From the NCBI GenBank assembly GCA_029531795.1, contig JAPEIS010000005.1:1734001-1798000 (forward strand): a DNA stretch of 64,000 nucleotides, given 5' to 3'. The first letter of the stretch is position 1, and the number at the start of each line of letters is the position of its first letter. The DNA is from Sclerotinia nivalis (taxonomy: Eukaryota; Ascomycota; Leotiomycetes; Helotiales; Sclerotiniaceae). The notes below the pieces were generated by a model, which saw only the letters and a list, made by a program, of their open reading frames with translations, was not told where the DNA came from and made no database searches. Both the position numbers and the translations under genes were made by a program. This document shows positions 22,489 to 34,530 of the stretch, in pieces.

Positions 22489-25400
22489 CTACGTTCCAAT
22501 TTTCAACTCCACTTTATGTGACATGATGTCGTTAGGATTCACATTCATACGATATTGCACCGCAATCGCAAAGCTTATGGGCGAGCAAGAACTTTAATTG
22601 ATTGGCCACTTTCGCACAAGCTTCGGGTGTTTTCCAATCAAGCCTTTTACGTCAAGCGAGCTTGTTGTAACACATAAGGTTGTCCCATCTCCCCACGTGC
22701 TTGGGTGCGGCTGAAGCCATTTAGACATGTTGATCTTTATCTAGCTAATCGAGGATCCAATTCTTTTACCCCTTTCCATCTTTATCATAGGCAAAGGGGC
22801 CTCAGCAATTCATTACATTGTCGGTTTTATATATAATTTTACAATCAAAACGTGCGGCCAGAGAGTAGGCATTCAACTCCTTCCCAAACAGGATTAAATA
22901 ATTGCGGGGAGATATTTTGAGGTCCTTAGTTATAGATTCCTCAAATATATACTAGGTATGATAACCGAAGAAATTTAATTGGTGGAATGATTTCATTGGC
23001 CGAATTAAGGTTCTAAACACCGATATAGCGTCGGAGTCGGTATACGAGTATTTGGAGTTTGAATATATTATTAGAATTATTATCATTAACTTATTGTTCT
23101 GATAATTTTTGTATATTTTCAAAATCTGTAGTTGTGGAATTGGAAAAAATGATAACCAATGAATTGTTGAAAATCAGATGAATACTATATAGTGACTCTC
23201 CCCGTGGTGTGTCTACAGCTTTGATAGATGTACAGTACGGTTTGTACTCTAACTCTAACTCTAATTCCGAGTTTGGAAAGTTATATACCATTGGAAATGG
23301 CGGTGATGTTGGGAGTTGACAACTTAAAATGATGTATATTGAATTCTTTAATCGTTCGGTGTTAGCAGTGACGATCTCAAGCTCCAAAGGTGAAACCTTC
23401 GTCTTGATTACGATGACTCCTTTCGGCTAGTTAAATCCATACACAAAGGTCTATTATTGCTCGTATCCAAATTGAAGATGCCTAACGCAACGAATCCCCA
23501 AAAGAACTGAAGTCATCAGATTTTGACAGCAATATAAAGAGTGGAGAATTGTATCAATCTTGTGTAATGAATCCCTTCTTGACTCACTCACCATTTCCTA
23601 TGCATACCTAATTCGTACTTGTGCCTGCAGTATCGCGAGAATTTCGAAAGTGATATTCACTATTGTTAACTCCATCACCCAACACATTCGGAAACAATTT
23701 CAGGACCTAAGGATTTCCGAGTCAATAATCAAACCTAGATATAAGCTGTAGCGCTGCTATGGCGTTCGACGCAATTCAGGTACGGAAGGGTAGTTAGATC
23801 TTCACATTATTGTCTCGAGCTGGAAACCTACTGCTGTACACAACGTGCTAAACTTCCGCCGAAACACGGAAGTCAAGCCAGAAATACCATATGGGATCTA
23901 GGGAACGCCAATACTTAGATTATGAAATTTCGAAAAAAGTTCATGAGAACTGTGGCGGGATGAAATATGGGCGACGATGTTGATCAATTTGTTGTGATTG
24001 TCGCCTGGAACAGCTTGCATATTCAAGAGAATACGTAAGGCGAATGACACGAGAATCCCTAAAAATCAATCTTTCAAGGAGTTCAATTCATCACGAGCCC
24101 ACTGACAGCCAAAGAATTGGGCGTACGTCGTTTTAAATAGGAAATAAATAGGTAGGGGAGATGCAGGATGGAAAGTCTATCAAAGTAGAACATCCGCTCT
24201 CTGCATAAGAACTTACTGAGCACCAACTCCACATGAAAGGTATTATGATTGAAAGCGAGTGATAATGATAGCATGAGAAAAACTTTTGATGATATACGAT
24301 TATAATGGAAAGATCTCAAAAGACTCGAAATTTCGCCCTTTTACGGTATGTCAAGAATCTCCAATTGAGCTCGCAACACAATAGAAATTTTAACTGTCCA
24401 TTTCGTCTGGTCGAATCGCTGGATAAAACTCTGACTTTGGCCAGACATTCATGAAATGTGTGAATGGAGGATGATACTACTATGAGAAGAACGTAGTGAT
24501 ACTGGAGCAAGGAGAAATAAGTTGGAAAGAGGGGAGGGATTATTCAACGCTTCAACCCCAAAAACCTGAGCTTCAGCGACAAAATGTTGTGAACAGACAC
24601 TCCAGCGGCAGAGAACGATATACAAACATCCTAACCAAAAAAAAAAGCGACCGTAAAGTTTCAAAGACATTCACTTGTCAGAACCAGTACTAATTTTACA
24701 ACAATATGCTATAAGTCCAATACAAAAGCCTCTGATGCAAACACAATACTACTATCTCGCATATTTTGCCCAACACGGAGCGAACCCGCGTACTCAGACA
24801 TGCAACAAATGCACAACCCATGACAAAGCCAGCAATTTTCAACTCGGGGTAAAACCCAGACGTGCAACAAAAGTACTGAAATAGTCGTCTATTCGTTCAA
24901 AGAATGGTATTCGTATCGTACGATGCTGAAATACCACGTCGTACGAGGCCGACGTTGCATGATGTTGGTAAATTAAATTGTTGGTCTTCGGGTTGAAACG
25001 GAGGGGTTCTCAAGCGAACCAATATATTTGCTGGGTAATTGTCAGGCCTGTTTCATTCGACAGGATCGTATTGTTCTATACGCTCTAGAACTTTCGCACT
25101 CGTCCGCGGTATAAAGAAACTGAGGACATTTGTCTATGGCATTGTAAAGTTGTTGATTGTCATTCGGGCATATGCGATAACATGTCATCGGCTTCTCCGA
25201 TGGAATCCAGCTCGAGGTTACACCGATTTCCCAAAGCTTGTGATCTCCGCACCGTCTCTTCATTGGTCCCCAGACTTTCTGAGGATCAGGAAGGTTATGG
25301 ATTTGATTTCTTCCCAGCTAAAATTGAAATTATAGTCATGAAGTTTTTCGAGATATTTTGAAGTTTGCTGAAGGTAAAATATTAATGTTCGCAGCAAATT

Positions 25401-25587
25401 GTATGTGAGGACGTCGCGACAAGAAGCAAATGATCAATACTATACTATCATTTTCACGTCCATAAGAGTAAGTTTCCTCTTATGTGAAAGGCAGGGAAAC
25501 TACCTCGTACTCGCATCTTCATGCACCCCAATCATCCTGGCCCAACTCACCCCTGCGTCTAGGATCTACAAACTGGCCTCCTACAAT

Positions 25588-25850
25588 TCATACAATTCTC
25601 CTTCTAGACTGCACTATCGGTTCATCCGTCAAACTAACATAGGCATCTCTCAACAAGATCGTTCCCCTTTTCCTCATCCCAAACCCTTCCCCGTCCTCAC
25701 CCGTTTCATCCCCTTCTAACAACCTGGCATCCATTCTCTAAAGCGTCCTCGCAAGGCTAATCAACAACTCCTGCATTGCCATCTTCCTCCCTGCACAATA
25801 CCCTGACCTAATCTGAAAAGTATTAAACCCCTCTCTCGCGCGCGCCACAT
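25588..25850 (-). pseudogene. Cytochrome P450 C-terminal relic
   Basis: The minus strand reads ARAREGFNTFQIRSGYCAG followed by RKMAMQELLISLARTL, then a stop (TAG at 25740-25738), then RMDARLLEG... and LLRDAYVSLTDEPIVQ to a final TGA at 25588. This matches the haem-binding loop and last strands of a fungal microsomal P450. The axial-ligand Cys is present, but the usual FxxGxRxCxG motif reads FQIRSGYCAG, so the conserved Gly and Arg are lost. The in-frame TAG stands where such P450s have Trp. Upstream DNA (to the AP-2 gene end at 26222) shows no I-helix, ExxR or membrane anchor. Only a fragment of about 85 residues survives. Confidence 0.75.
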
Positions 25851-26221
25851 CTTCCGCCACGCCAATGCGAAACCTCAATATGTAGGTTGAAGTCAAATAA
25901 TGGTAACAGCTCATCACAAAACAAAACATCACTGAATTGAAAGTTTCCTTCCACAATCATAAGAAAGTAGCCACCAAAGTACAACTCTATAAAAATCATC
26001 TCTCGAGTGTGCAGCTACCAAACTTACTACCAAGTATTATTTACTAACCAAAACTCCACCGACAAAGGCCCCCAGCCAACAGAAAAAGGAAGACTGCGCT
26101 CAAAATTTTGCCTTCATATGGCTACCACTATAATTCCAAAAGCCCTTCCTTTCAAAGGCAGATCCATCTTTCAAATCCTTCCTCGCATTATTTTATTTCC
26201 TTCTCAACCATTTCTCAACCC

Positions 26222-29200
26222 TTACTCAACAAGGATATTACCAAAAGCATCGGAAATTTCTCTCCGTGAAGGTGGCAATTGCATCTCCGGCTGCGTGGAA
26301 ACACCGACAGCAAGCCTTTCCTCCATCAGCTTGATTAAAACTGGCGGAACACTTTCATCCGTTGCTCTAATGGTGAGACGAACCATCTACGTATCATAAT
26401 TAGCATTGAAATCCCATAAAGGTGGATAAGAGTACAAACCTGAGTCCCATAATTCGGCTCCAACCTCAACAAACAACCAAATTTGCCTCCCTCGCCAGTA
26501 TGCAACACACTGGCACCAACAAAGTTCTTCTTGTTAGGATCTACCCCATCCAGAATACCCCATCTAAAGCCATCTATGGTCCTTCGAACAAATCCATCAG
26601 TGAATTCACGAATTCCGCCCCTACCACCCTTAACGCCAAATATGCGTTGAGCTTCACGTGGTGCTCCTCCAATTTGCTTCCAACGTTTGAAGAAATCGTC
26701 TGCTGATAATTCTGCTGGGTCCATGAATTTGTGTATGGTGATTGGAAGCTTTAGTGTCAAAGCTTGGAGAGCTCCAGCCAGGTAACTGATCCTAATCGTT
26801 GGACTTTTCTCAAACACCTTTTTAGACTCAAACATTATCATTTGTTGACTTTGTGCACCTTGATGAATTGTGCTCTCCGGTAAACCTTTTACCTCCCATG
26901 TTAAGTTCTCCTTCTCGCTCGGTTCGAGATCGAGCGTTGTGGTGAACGAACTGACAGGAGATGGGGCTTTGTTGGAGAAGTATAAAATGACGCATGCCAT
27001 CTGGCCACGATATTCAGATCGCACTCCAATTTGGATTTGTCCATCTTCATAAAGTACACCCTCCGCTTTCAGAAGCAGTTTATTATATCCGATTTCCCAA
27101 TCTGGTGAAAGATGGGCCGCGCTTGCGAGGTTTGGCGCTTTAAGGGTTTTTGGCTCCGACGGACCTTGATCCATGAGATTTAATCCAGCAAGGTCGTTGC
27201 CGGAGCCATTGGTGTGCCCGTTCGTACCATTGGTACCTCCGTTAGCTCCAGTGGCAGTGGCTATTGCTCCATTTGTGCTAAAAGTACGCTTTAGACCTGG
27301 GTTCTTAGCAACCACAAAATCTTTCTCATTAGCATTGGCATCTTTACCTCCCACAACCCAAGTCCGCTTATCACTGGTTCCAGCATGCTTTTGATGTAGC
27401 CGCGAAAGTAATGCTGATTGACGTTCTGGGAAGGGTGGCATTTCATCACAGACCGTTCGAAGAAGATCATCAGTCGGTAGGCTTGCTAACGCCAAATATT
27501 CGCAAGCTCTTTGTTGAAGTTCGGAATCCAAGGTATGACTGTATGCTTCGAACACATACATAAGTCTAGGTTTAATCTCTGGGAAGAGATTGACAAATTT
27601 GATAAAAGATGATAGGATAATGGCTCTTGTGCTGGATGAGCAACCTTGCAGTTTACCCTGTAATGCAAGGTACTGCTCGATTGGGCTACAACCTTTATCC
27701 TCTGCAATCAAGTGGCCGAATTCGCCAAGTATGTATCCTCCGATTTTCACAAGTGTCTCGTGACAGTGATCTGCTTTTACATACTGTAAAATATTCTGCG
27801 CTGCATATACTTGGAGCTCTTCGTTATTTGTGACGATTTGAATGACTCGGTGCCAAACCTCGTCACTAACATGATCTCCAGCCATTGCAATAAGTCGCAA
27901 TGATATGTCAACATACCACTGAATATCAGTAGCATATTTCTCGGTCAAAATGGCAATCTTCAAGACCATTTCTTCTCGTATGGCGAAGTCTGCGTTTTGA
28001 AGATATTGCAAGAGCTCACCAACAATGGGCTGTGCGTTGGTTTGATCACACATACTGTATAGTAAATCCAAACCTTTCCTCCGCACACTAATATCTCTAT
28101 CTTTCAAGGATCCAATAATAATCGCTTGGTGCTGCTTGATTGGATCCAAGATATCAGCTCTTGCAGCCAAATGTGTCATGGCTTCCAAGCCAAGGTATCG
28201 AACATTTGTTTCCCGTGATTGAATGAATTTTCCGAGTCTTGTTGATATCTGTCTCATCAGATCCACTTCGGTGTCGAGGTGAATGACAAGATTGATGGCC
28301 TCAAACAAAACCGCATTTTGTGCGTTGTTTTGCTGAACATTCTTAGGCATATCGGACGCATCGTCCAGAATTCTTTGTATGGATTTCCGAATCAAGTCTC
28401 TCACATGTATGTCCTCTAGGCATTGTTAGCAAAAGACATCACTGCAATAGTAGAACATACCTGATGCGGGATAATATTGTAACAATCTTAAAAATTTCAT
28501 CTGTAGCCATGGGCATGGCACTTTGTAGTAAAGATAGTCCTGGCCGTATTCTTCATCCACGACTATTCTCTTGATTCTTGCTGCAGCTTTAACATAACAT
28601 CCTTTGTATTGCTCAGGATTGTCTTGAGCAAGAGCCATAACGAGTGAGGTGACCGAGAGAGCAACACCAATATCAACATCGTCCATTAAGGATATGATTC
28701 GTTCCGCCCATTGCGGTTGCACTATGTCGGGGTGTTTTCGGTAGAGTCGGAGAAGAGTCAACGCTGCCTTCTTTTTGACAAACGGTTTGGATGTCCTGCT
28801 ATAGTATTAGAGATGACACAGAACGGGACATGACACGAGCTTTCTCACGGTGATATCAGGAGCCTATGAACCTCCCCGCTCAACGCCTCTCCCATTTCTC
28901 TTCCACCCACATTGGCAATGGCATGCAATGCCAAACAGTTATATAATTCATTGTGATCCGTCAAGTCTTTCCTGATGCTATTCACAACCAAATGTATCAA
29001 CTCGTGTCCTTCATGAAGGAACAGGGTCATCGCCAGGTATCCGATTTGCTTTTCCGAGTATTTATTCGCAGATATAAGATTAACTGCTTCGAGATGACCA
29101 AAGTCGACATTCCACCCAAGGATGTATATGTATAAGAGCTAGAAGTGCTCATTAGGGGTGAATTGCATGAGAGGCGGTGGAACAAATTACCTTGCAAACA

Positions 29201-29517
29201 TATTTCTTCTTATGGTAACCACTGAGATTTCCATCTGTTCGTCACAATTAGCTACGCCCCTTTATTCTAGGCAAGATTTCGGACCTTTGAATTTCTGCCT
29301 TGAATGAGGAACAAAAGTCAGCCTTGCATAAGAAACCTGGGACCTGCAGAGGATTGATGACCGACCTTATATTCGCCAGTTCCTTATTGATTCTTTTTTC
29401 TTCAAGCTCTCTGGCTCTGGCATTCCTAAGATCCGCGATGAATTGTACGAGACCCCGCATATTCGAATTATTGCTGGAGCTCCCGCGGCCCAGAAAGCTT
29501 CCTGCGGATGAAGCCAT
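26222..29517 (-). CDS. apl3: AP-2 adaptor complex subunit alpha (alpha-adaptin)
   Basis: Seven exons on the minus strand: 29517-29366, 29298-29285 (14 nt), 29234-29191, 29138-28849, 28795-28461, 28415-26440 and 26386-26222, together 991 residues. The N-terminus MRGLVQFIADLRNARARELE and NKELANIRQKFKDGNLSGY match alpha-adaptin; the trunk of helical repeats extends to about residue 620. A Gly/Thr/Asn-rich hinge leads to the appendage (ear) domain. The protein links cargo and PtdIns(4,5)P2 to clathrin at the plasma membrane in endocytosis. The exon phases close without remainder, which supports every boundary. The acceptor before exon 5 is ambiguous by 3 nt (tag or cag). The final exon ends ISDAFGNILVE. 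Confidence 0.93.
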
Positions 29518-30109
29518 TGTTGCTGTCTTCCTGTCGACCGTCTGAGTTGAACTATATGCTCTTTTGCTCCGAAAACAAATTGAAACTATGATACGGCGCG
29601 CGGCTGCAAATAATTGGTGGAATTCTTTGTCGATTCCTGATCGTACTTCTTTCCACAGACTCCAGTATTGTGCTGGACAAGCTCACTGGTACTTTTCGGC
29701 TTTGAAATGCGCTGGTGGCTACGGATATTTAGCCTTGCTCGTGATCCGCCATCCGCAAACTATTATGGCGTATTCGCCTCCTTTCCTTCAAATAATCAAA
29801 CACAGAGATAATTGACGTTGGTGGTATCTGGTGATATCGGAATCTGAATAGTTACAATTGTACTTCTAAATTCTGTTCCGTACGCGGCAGAAGGGAGCAT
29901 GCATCGTTGCTAGGCAATAACAGGGATTAATTTCTTAGGTAAGGCTTTTTATTTTAAACCTTAAGCTTTAGCCTTGCCAAATATTCTTACATCATAAAAC
30001 TCAATGCAGCCTCATTGATTTTGAGGTTCAGGAAGTCCATTAGGTATGTTCTTGTATTGTTTGTATAATTGTCCATAAGATTCTTCAATACTTCAATTCA
30101 TTCTCAATT

Positions 30110-31213
30110 ATGAAGTCTTTAACTATAAGGCCTTTTCTTCCGAGACCTTTAACAAGGAGATTATGTATATTTCGAAATTATGCTGTACAATCCCCAGGAT
30201 CGCCTACATTACAAGTTTTCGATAGACATACAAAATATCTACAAAAAGAACGTGCAGCTTTAGACAAGGAGAAAAGTAGACAGGTAGATTATCTGAAGGA
30301 TGAAGTGGCCATGCGACTTTCGGAAAGGTTATTGGTGAGATTGTTTGGTTCAATTGAATTCAAATAGCTCATAATAGTACAGGACATCAATAGACATTTT
30401 GATCATGTCCTAGACCTTGGGGCGAACTCATGTAACATAGCAAGAGCTCTCACTCTACCGGATCCAGACATCAACCCCTCGAAACCTACATCTCCTCCAC
30501 TTTCCTCGCGCATTACCCGTCTCACAGCCGCAGACTCATCTCGAAATATGTTATACCGAGACGAAGATTTACCATTCAATAAGGAAATAAACCTCACACG
30601 CGAAGTGCTCGACGATGAGGAAAGGTTGCCTTATGAAGCAGGAACATTTGATGCAGTGTTGAGCTCTTTGAGTATGCATTGGATCAACGACCTTCCATCT
30701 CTACTCGCGCAAATCAATCACGTATTGAAACCAGATGCACCTTTCATGGCAGCAATGTTCGGTGGCGATACATTATTCGAATTACGCACTTCATTGCAGC
30801 TCGCAGATACGGAACGAAGGGGAGGAGTCTCTCCACATGTTTCTCCTCTAGCAGATGTAAGGGATATTGGAGGACTGCTACAGAAAGCGGGGTTCAAAAT
30901 GTTAACCGTGGATATTGACGACATCATTATTGACTTTCCCGATACATTTGCCCTGATGCAAGATTTGCAGCGGATGGGCGAAAGCAATGCCATACTAGGA
31001 AGAGAGGCAGGTGCAATCAAGAGGGATGTCCTTCTGGCAAACGAGGGAATATATCGAGAACTACATGGAAACGAGGATGGGACAATACCTGCAACATTCA
31101 GGATGATATATATGATTGGTTGGAAGGAAGGACCGAATCAGGCACAACCATTACCTCGAGGTAGTGGAGAGATCAATATCAAAGATATTCTTGGCGGTGG
31201 AGAGGTTAGATGA
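30110..31213 (+). CDS. ndufaf5: NDUFAF5-type mitochondrial complex I assembly factor
   Basis: Two exons, 30110-30334 and 30383-31213, encode 351 residues. The first about 28 residues (PRPLTRRLCIFRNYA) are basic and lack acids, as in a mitochondrial presequence. The sequence FDRHTKYLQKERAAL, the SAM-fold motif HVLDLGANSCNIARAL, SLSMHWINDLPSLLAQI and GFKMLTVDIDDIIIDFPD are characteristic of the family. NDUFAF5 hydroxylates an arginine of the NDUFS7 subunit during early assembly of respiratory complex I in the matrix; the methyltransferase-like fold is used for this. The 48-nt intron (gtgaga ... acag) is phase 0 and lies just before the SAM motif. The gene is divergent from the AP-2 gene, with about 590 bp between starts. 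Confidence 0.92.
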
Positions 31214-31367
31214 AAACTCACTGTTCAGATAACAATGCTTGCGCTGTACAGTACTCTTCAACATGAAATAAATTTATAATGACACCTTTCTCAAGGAGGC
31301 CAAGAATACACAAACTGTCATTAGTTCTCCATGCCTATTTATATTCTAATATGTTCTCAATACTACA

Positions 31368-32611
31368 CTATTCAACTCTGCTTTCGAAGAAAGTCAAAGC
31401 CGCAAGTGCGAAAGCATCCACAGCAGTAGTCATTGTCCATCTGTGGCGCAAAAAATTCTGAATGATTATGGGAAATCTCCTCCATCTTTCCTTCAGTCTT
31501 TGATTTTTCCCAAACATCCTCGTCAATGCAACCAAAGTTGTAAAAGATGTAAGGAGCGCCGCATCCTGCGGCCAAGTATGAGAGATCCTCACTAGCACCA
31601 CAAGGATCGGCTGGGATTAGATTCTTTCCAAAATACCCCCAAAAAGATATCTTAAGTATTTCTACTGCCGGTATGTCATTGACAGTAAGTGGCGCATGCA
31701 TGGTCGTTTTGAATTGGGGTTCTCAGATGGCAACAAAACCAGAAATCTCGCGTTCCGAATAAACAACTCGTTTGACAGCTGTGACTAGACGCTCATGAAT
31801 AGCTGTATTGTATGAAGGGATGGAGATTCTCAAGTCCACAAAATCAGGTATGATGTTTGCGGTAGTACCTCGATGTATACTGGCGAATCCTACTACGTCA
31901 AATTCCTCCGGTTCGTCCTTTTTTGTAACAATGCTTTGCAAATGTACCACAATATAACTAGCAGTTACAACAGAATCAACACATAAGTCGGCACGAGAAT
32001 GCTCACTCTTGCCAAAGATCCGTACATCAAATGAATTAACTACTGTCAAGATCGCACCTCCCGCTAGAGTCATCATGCCAGCTTTGAAAACGTGAGTATG
32101 CTGTCCGAGTACAATATCTGGTTTGGGGACCGCGAATCTGGAGGGATCATAAAGGCTATCTTCAATCATGGCTCTGACACCCACTGCTAACTCTTCCGCA
32201 GACTGGAACAAGACAAGAAAAGTCCTAGACCATTGTCTTTTTTGCGTCGAGTAGCATCTTCGCATCAGCAAGTAAAACAGCAGTATGCATACCGTACCCC
32301 GTAGGCATGCATTACAAAGGTTCTTTTTCATCGCGGCCTTTAAAAGTCTTAGTACTCGCATATTCTAAATTGGTATTCTCAAGATGAGGTAAAGCGTCCA
32401 TGTCGACACGAAGGATAACGGTACCTCCAGGCCCATTTTCTAGAATCCCAACCACGTCATGCCTTCCAATTCCCTTGATGACTCGGTAGCCACCAAGTGA
32501 CTCCAATAATCCTGCCATGAGGGCGGCCGTACGGACTTTCTGCAGGGAAAGTTCGTGATTTCCATGGATATCACGGTAGATATCCTCGAAGGGAGCAAGC
32601 TCGGGACGAAA
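31368..32611 (-). pseudogene. Decayed M20-family amidohydrolase
   Basis: Minus-strand fragments in several frames together match an M20 amidohydrolase/peptidase (IAA-amino-acid hydrolase type). In order: FEDIYRDIHGNHELS and VILRVDMDALP; a TAA stop at 32314-32312; a scrambled HACGHD metal site; a frame change in an A-run near 32240; RTFLVLFQSAEELA and PKPDIVLGQHTH; TTANIIPDFVDLRISI; a stop at about 31725; then MHAPLTVNDIP, DPCGASEDLSYL and VNHS-like SHNHSEFFAP; another frame change; and the helix TTAVDAFALAALTFF. The GHGS-like dimer/catalytic loop reads EHSRA. Several independent lesions including lost metal ligands argue for a true pseudogene rather than sequencing error. The N-terminal piece follows an apparent acceptor at 32612. 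Confidence 0.85.
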
Positions 32612-34530
32612 CTGCTAAATGGTAGATTTTCTGTCGATATTGAGTTTCCGGGAGCGTGGAACTGAATGAATGATATCTGGAGGCAATATCCAGAAGCATT
32701 GGTCTAGTGTGGGCTTTAACGGGAACCAAGAGAAATACTTTTTTTGTTTAAAGCGGCAGGATATACCGACTCACTGGTACTCTTTACCCTTGTCTCTACT
32801 CCGGTTGGTTTGCTGTGCCTCACACATAATCATGCATGCGGGACGCAAGCCGAGCGAAATGAGGAGATTCCTCCGGTCCGTGCCTTTTCACCTGGTAGTC
32901 GGCACCAACAGGTTGGATTTTCTATCATATGAGAGCAGCTGATGCTCGACTAGATTGCCCACGACAAATATACTAGATCGAGTGTCGATCTGACGTGGTG
33001 GGAATGCCCGACACGCTAGGGACAATATCATAAAGCATCATCACTCATGCAGCCGGGAGATATTCTAGGTCATTCAAGAAAAAGCATATCTCGTTTGATA
33101 CTCTTACTTTGCTAGCGAGGAAAGATTGATTCGCCACGTGGAACGCCATCAGCTCACCTTCTCTAGTTAAATGTAGATTAATTCGGTATCTTATTTATCC
33201 ATAAACATGTTGATATGGCTATAAATGAAAACACCGAGGCTAATCTGTAGTCGTTGTGTTGGTAGGTAGGTAGGTAGAAGTGGTCGACAGATGTCACATC
33301 CATGCAAAGCGAGCGTGTGTGTACAGCAGATGTACCTCAACCAACAAATATTCAGCATCTATGATTGGTCAATTGATTCCCAGTTTCTTCGCTGACAAGA
33401 TCGAACCTTTGAATATCCTTATTTGCTCTCATTGTAACCAACCTGTGTTTGGATGGATAGGCATTACATCCGAGCCGGGAATTGTGATTTTCTGCTCCTT
33501 GTATGAATGTTTCCGCGAAGCGTTCATTTCATTATCTAGTGTTATCATCATAAACATATCTCCGAATTTGAACACTATATTGGGATACAACTTGGCATGA
33601 CACTCAGTATTTCGGGCTCTGGTATGCTCATTGGAGAACCACCGCTGGGGCAATTTTGGACACAAATAGTGAATGGAAAGGGCTGCAAGTCTTTTGTGGA
33701 ATGATGATGATATTTTCGGCTGGAGCATTTGCTCTTATTATACGATTTCACAGAAATGGTGCTACTTTGATAGTAAAGGCGTAGTTGGAACTTGTATTAA
33801 TGTTTGTATTTAGATTAGTGGCGGAATCTGGAGAGCAGGGAATTCGAAGATCAGACTGCAGGGAGCCTTTTAACTAGACTGTGTGCCCGAGAGTCCGGAC
33901 TGCAGTTCAACAATGAAGGGCTTCTTAATATTGAAACCACTTTGAACACTTAAATTTTTAAAAATAATAGCTATATCAAAATAATTGTAAGTATTTCAAC
34001 GACTCAAAGTTTGATGAAATACAAGTCGGGCTGCAGTCCGGATTAATGGATACACGTTTTCTTAGTGCGACGTCACCAGCGATGGACCGATCTTGGCGTT
34101 GGATTTTTGGAGGACCTCATGGGGGTATATAACATTTTTCCAGATTGTCTCTCCATGCTCTCATAATGTGCTTTGGTGAAAACCACAGAGCCTGATACGT
34201 TGAAGAATAAGGGAGGGGCGTGCTATGCGCACCCCCTTTTCCCCTCGCTTCGCACCTCTTTTGCTTCAAAATTTTAGGGCTAGTGGCTGTGGCTGTGGCT
34301 TAATGGTCTAGTGTTCAGCCATTCATAATAGCAACCTTATACTTTTCCTAACATCATAGAGAAAATCATGTATAAATCTCAACCCAACGGAAAATTTAGC
34401 AGATAAATAATATTCCAAGATTATTTCATTTTTATTTATGATACTACACATCTCAGTATTGATATAAAGTTTCAGGCGTATTTCAACATTATATTTCGGC
34501 GAGCTTTGAATACACCACCCACAAATAAAA
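32612..34530. other. Intergenic, 1.9 kb, with one hAT-like element
   Basis: Apart from the element at 33879-34055, a (ggta)n run near 33260 and possible remains of the upstream end of the M20 relic, nothing is supported here. Open frames at 33280-33728 on both strands show no motif. Confidence 0.5.
33879..34055 (-). mobile_element. hAT-like MITE copy, 177 bp, reverse orientation
   Basis: The left end (ctgtgtgcccgagagtccgg then actgcag) is related to the reverse complement of the right end (ctgcagtccggattaatgga then tacacg). Its left end matches the reverse complement of the right ends of the copies at 39220 and 45327, including the following ttcaacaatga stretch, so this copy is inverted relative to them. 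No target-site duplication is visible (flanks taactaga and ttttctta), so the copy is older or truncated. It lies between genes. Confidence 0.7.

Larger units (their letters stand above)
21497..25587. other. Gene-poor tract, 4.1 kb
   Basis: No intact gene is supported. AT-rich DNA holds a decayed repeat pair near 22.4 kb, a palindrome at 22331-22352 and a short ctctaa run near 23250. A minus-strand cysteine-containing frame at 25042-25263 is treated as a weak candidate only. The tract lies between the secreted cysteine-rich gene and a P450 relic. Confidence 0.5.

Noticed and set aside
23245..23275. ctctaactctaactctaa, reminiscent of telomere-like repeats
   Set aside because: Only about three units and not the TTAGGG/CCCTAA pattern of filamentous fungi; treated as a short tandem run.
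24765..24820. gcgaacccgcg stretch resembling a reversed tRNA T-arm
   Set aside because: No acceptor stem or anticodon arm could be folded around it.
26870..27394. Plus-strand frames opposite the AP-2 alpha gene
   Set aside because: Shadows of a well-supported minus-strand coding exon.
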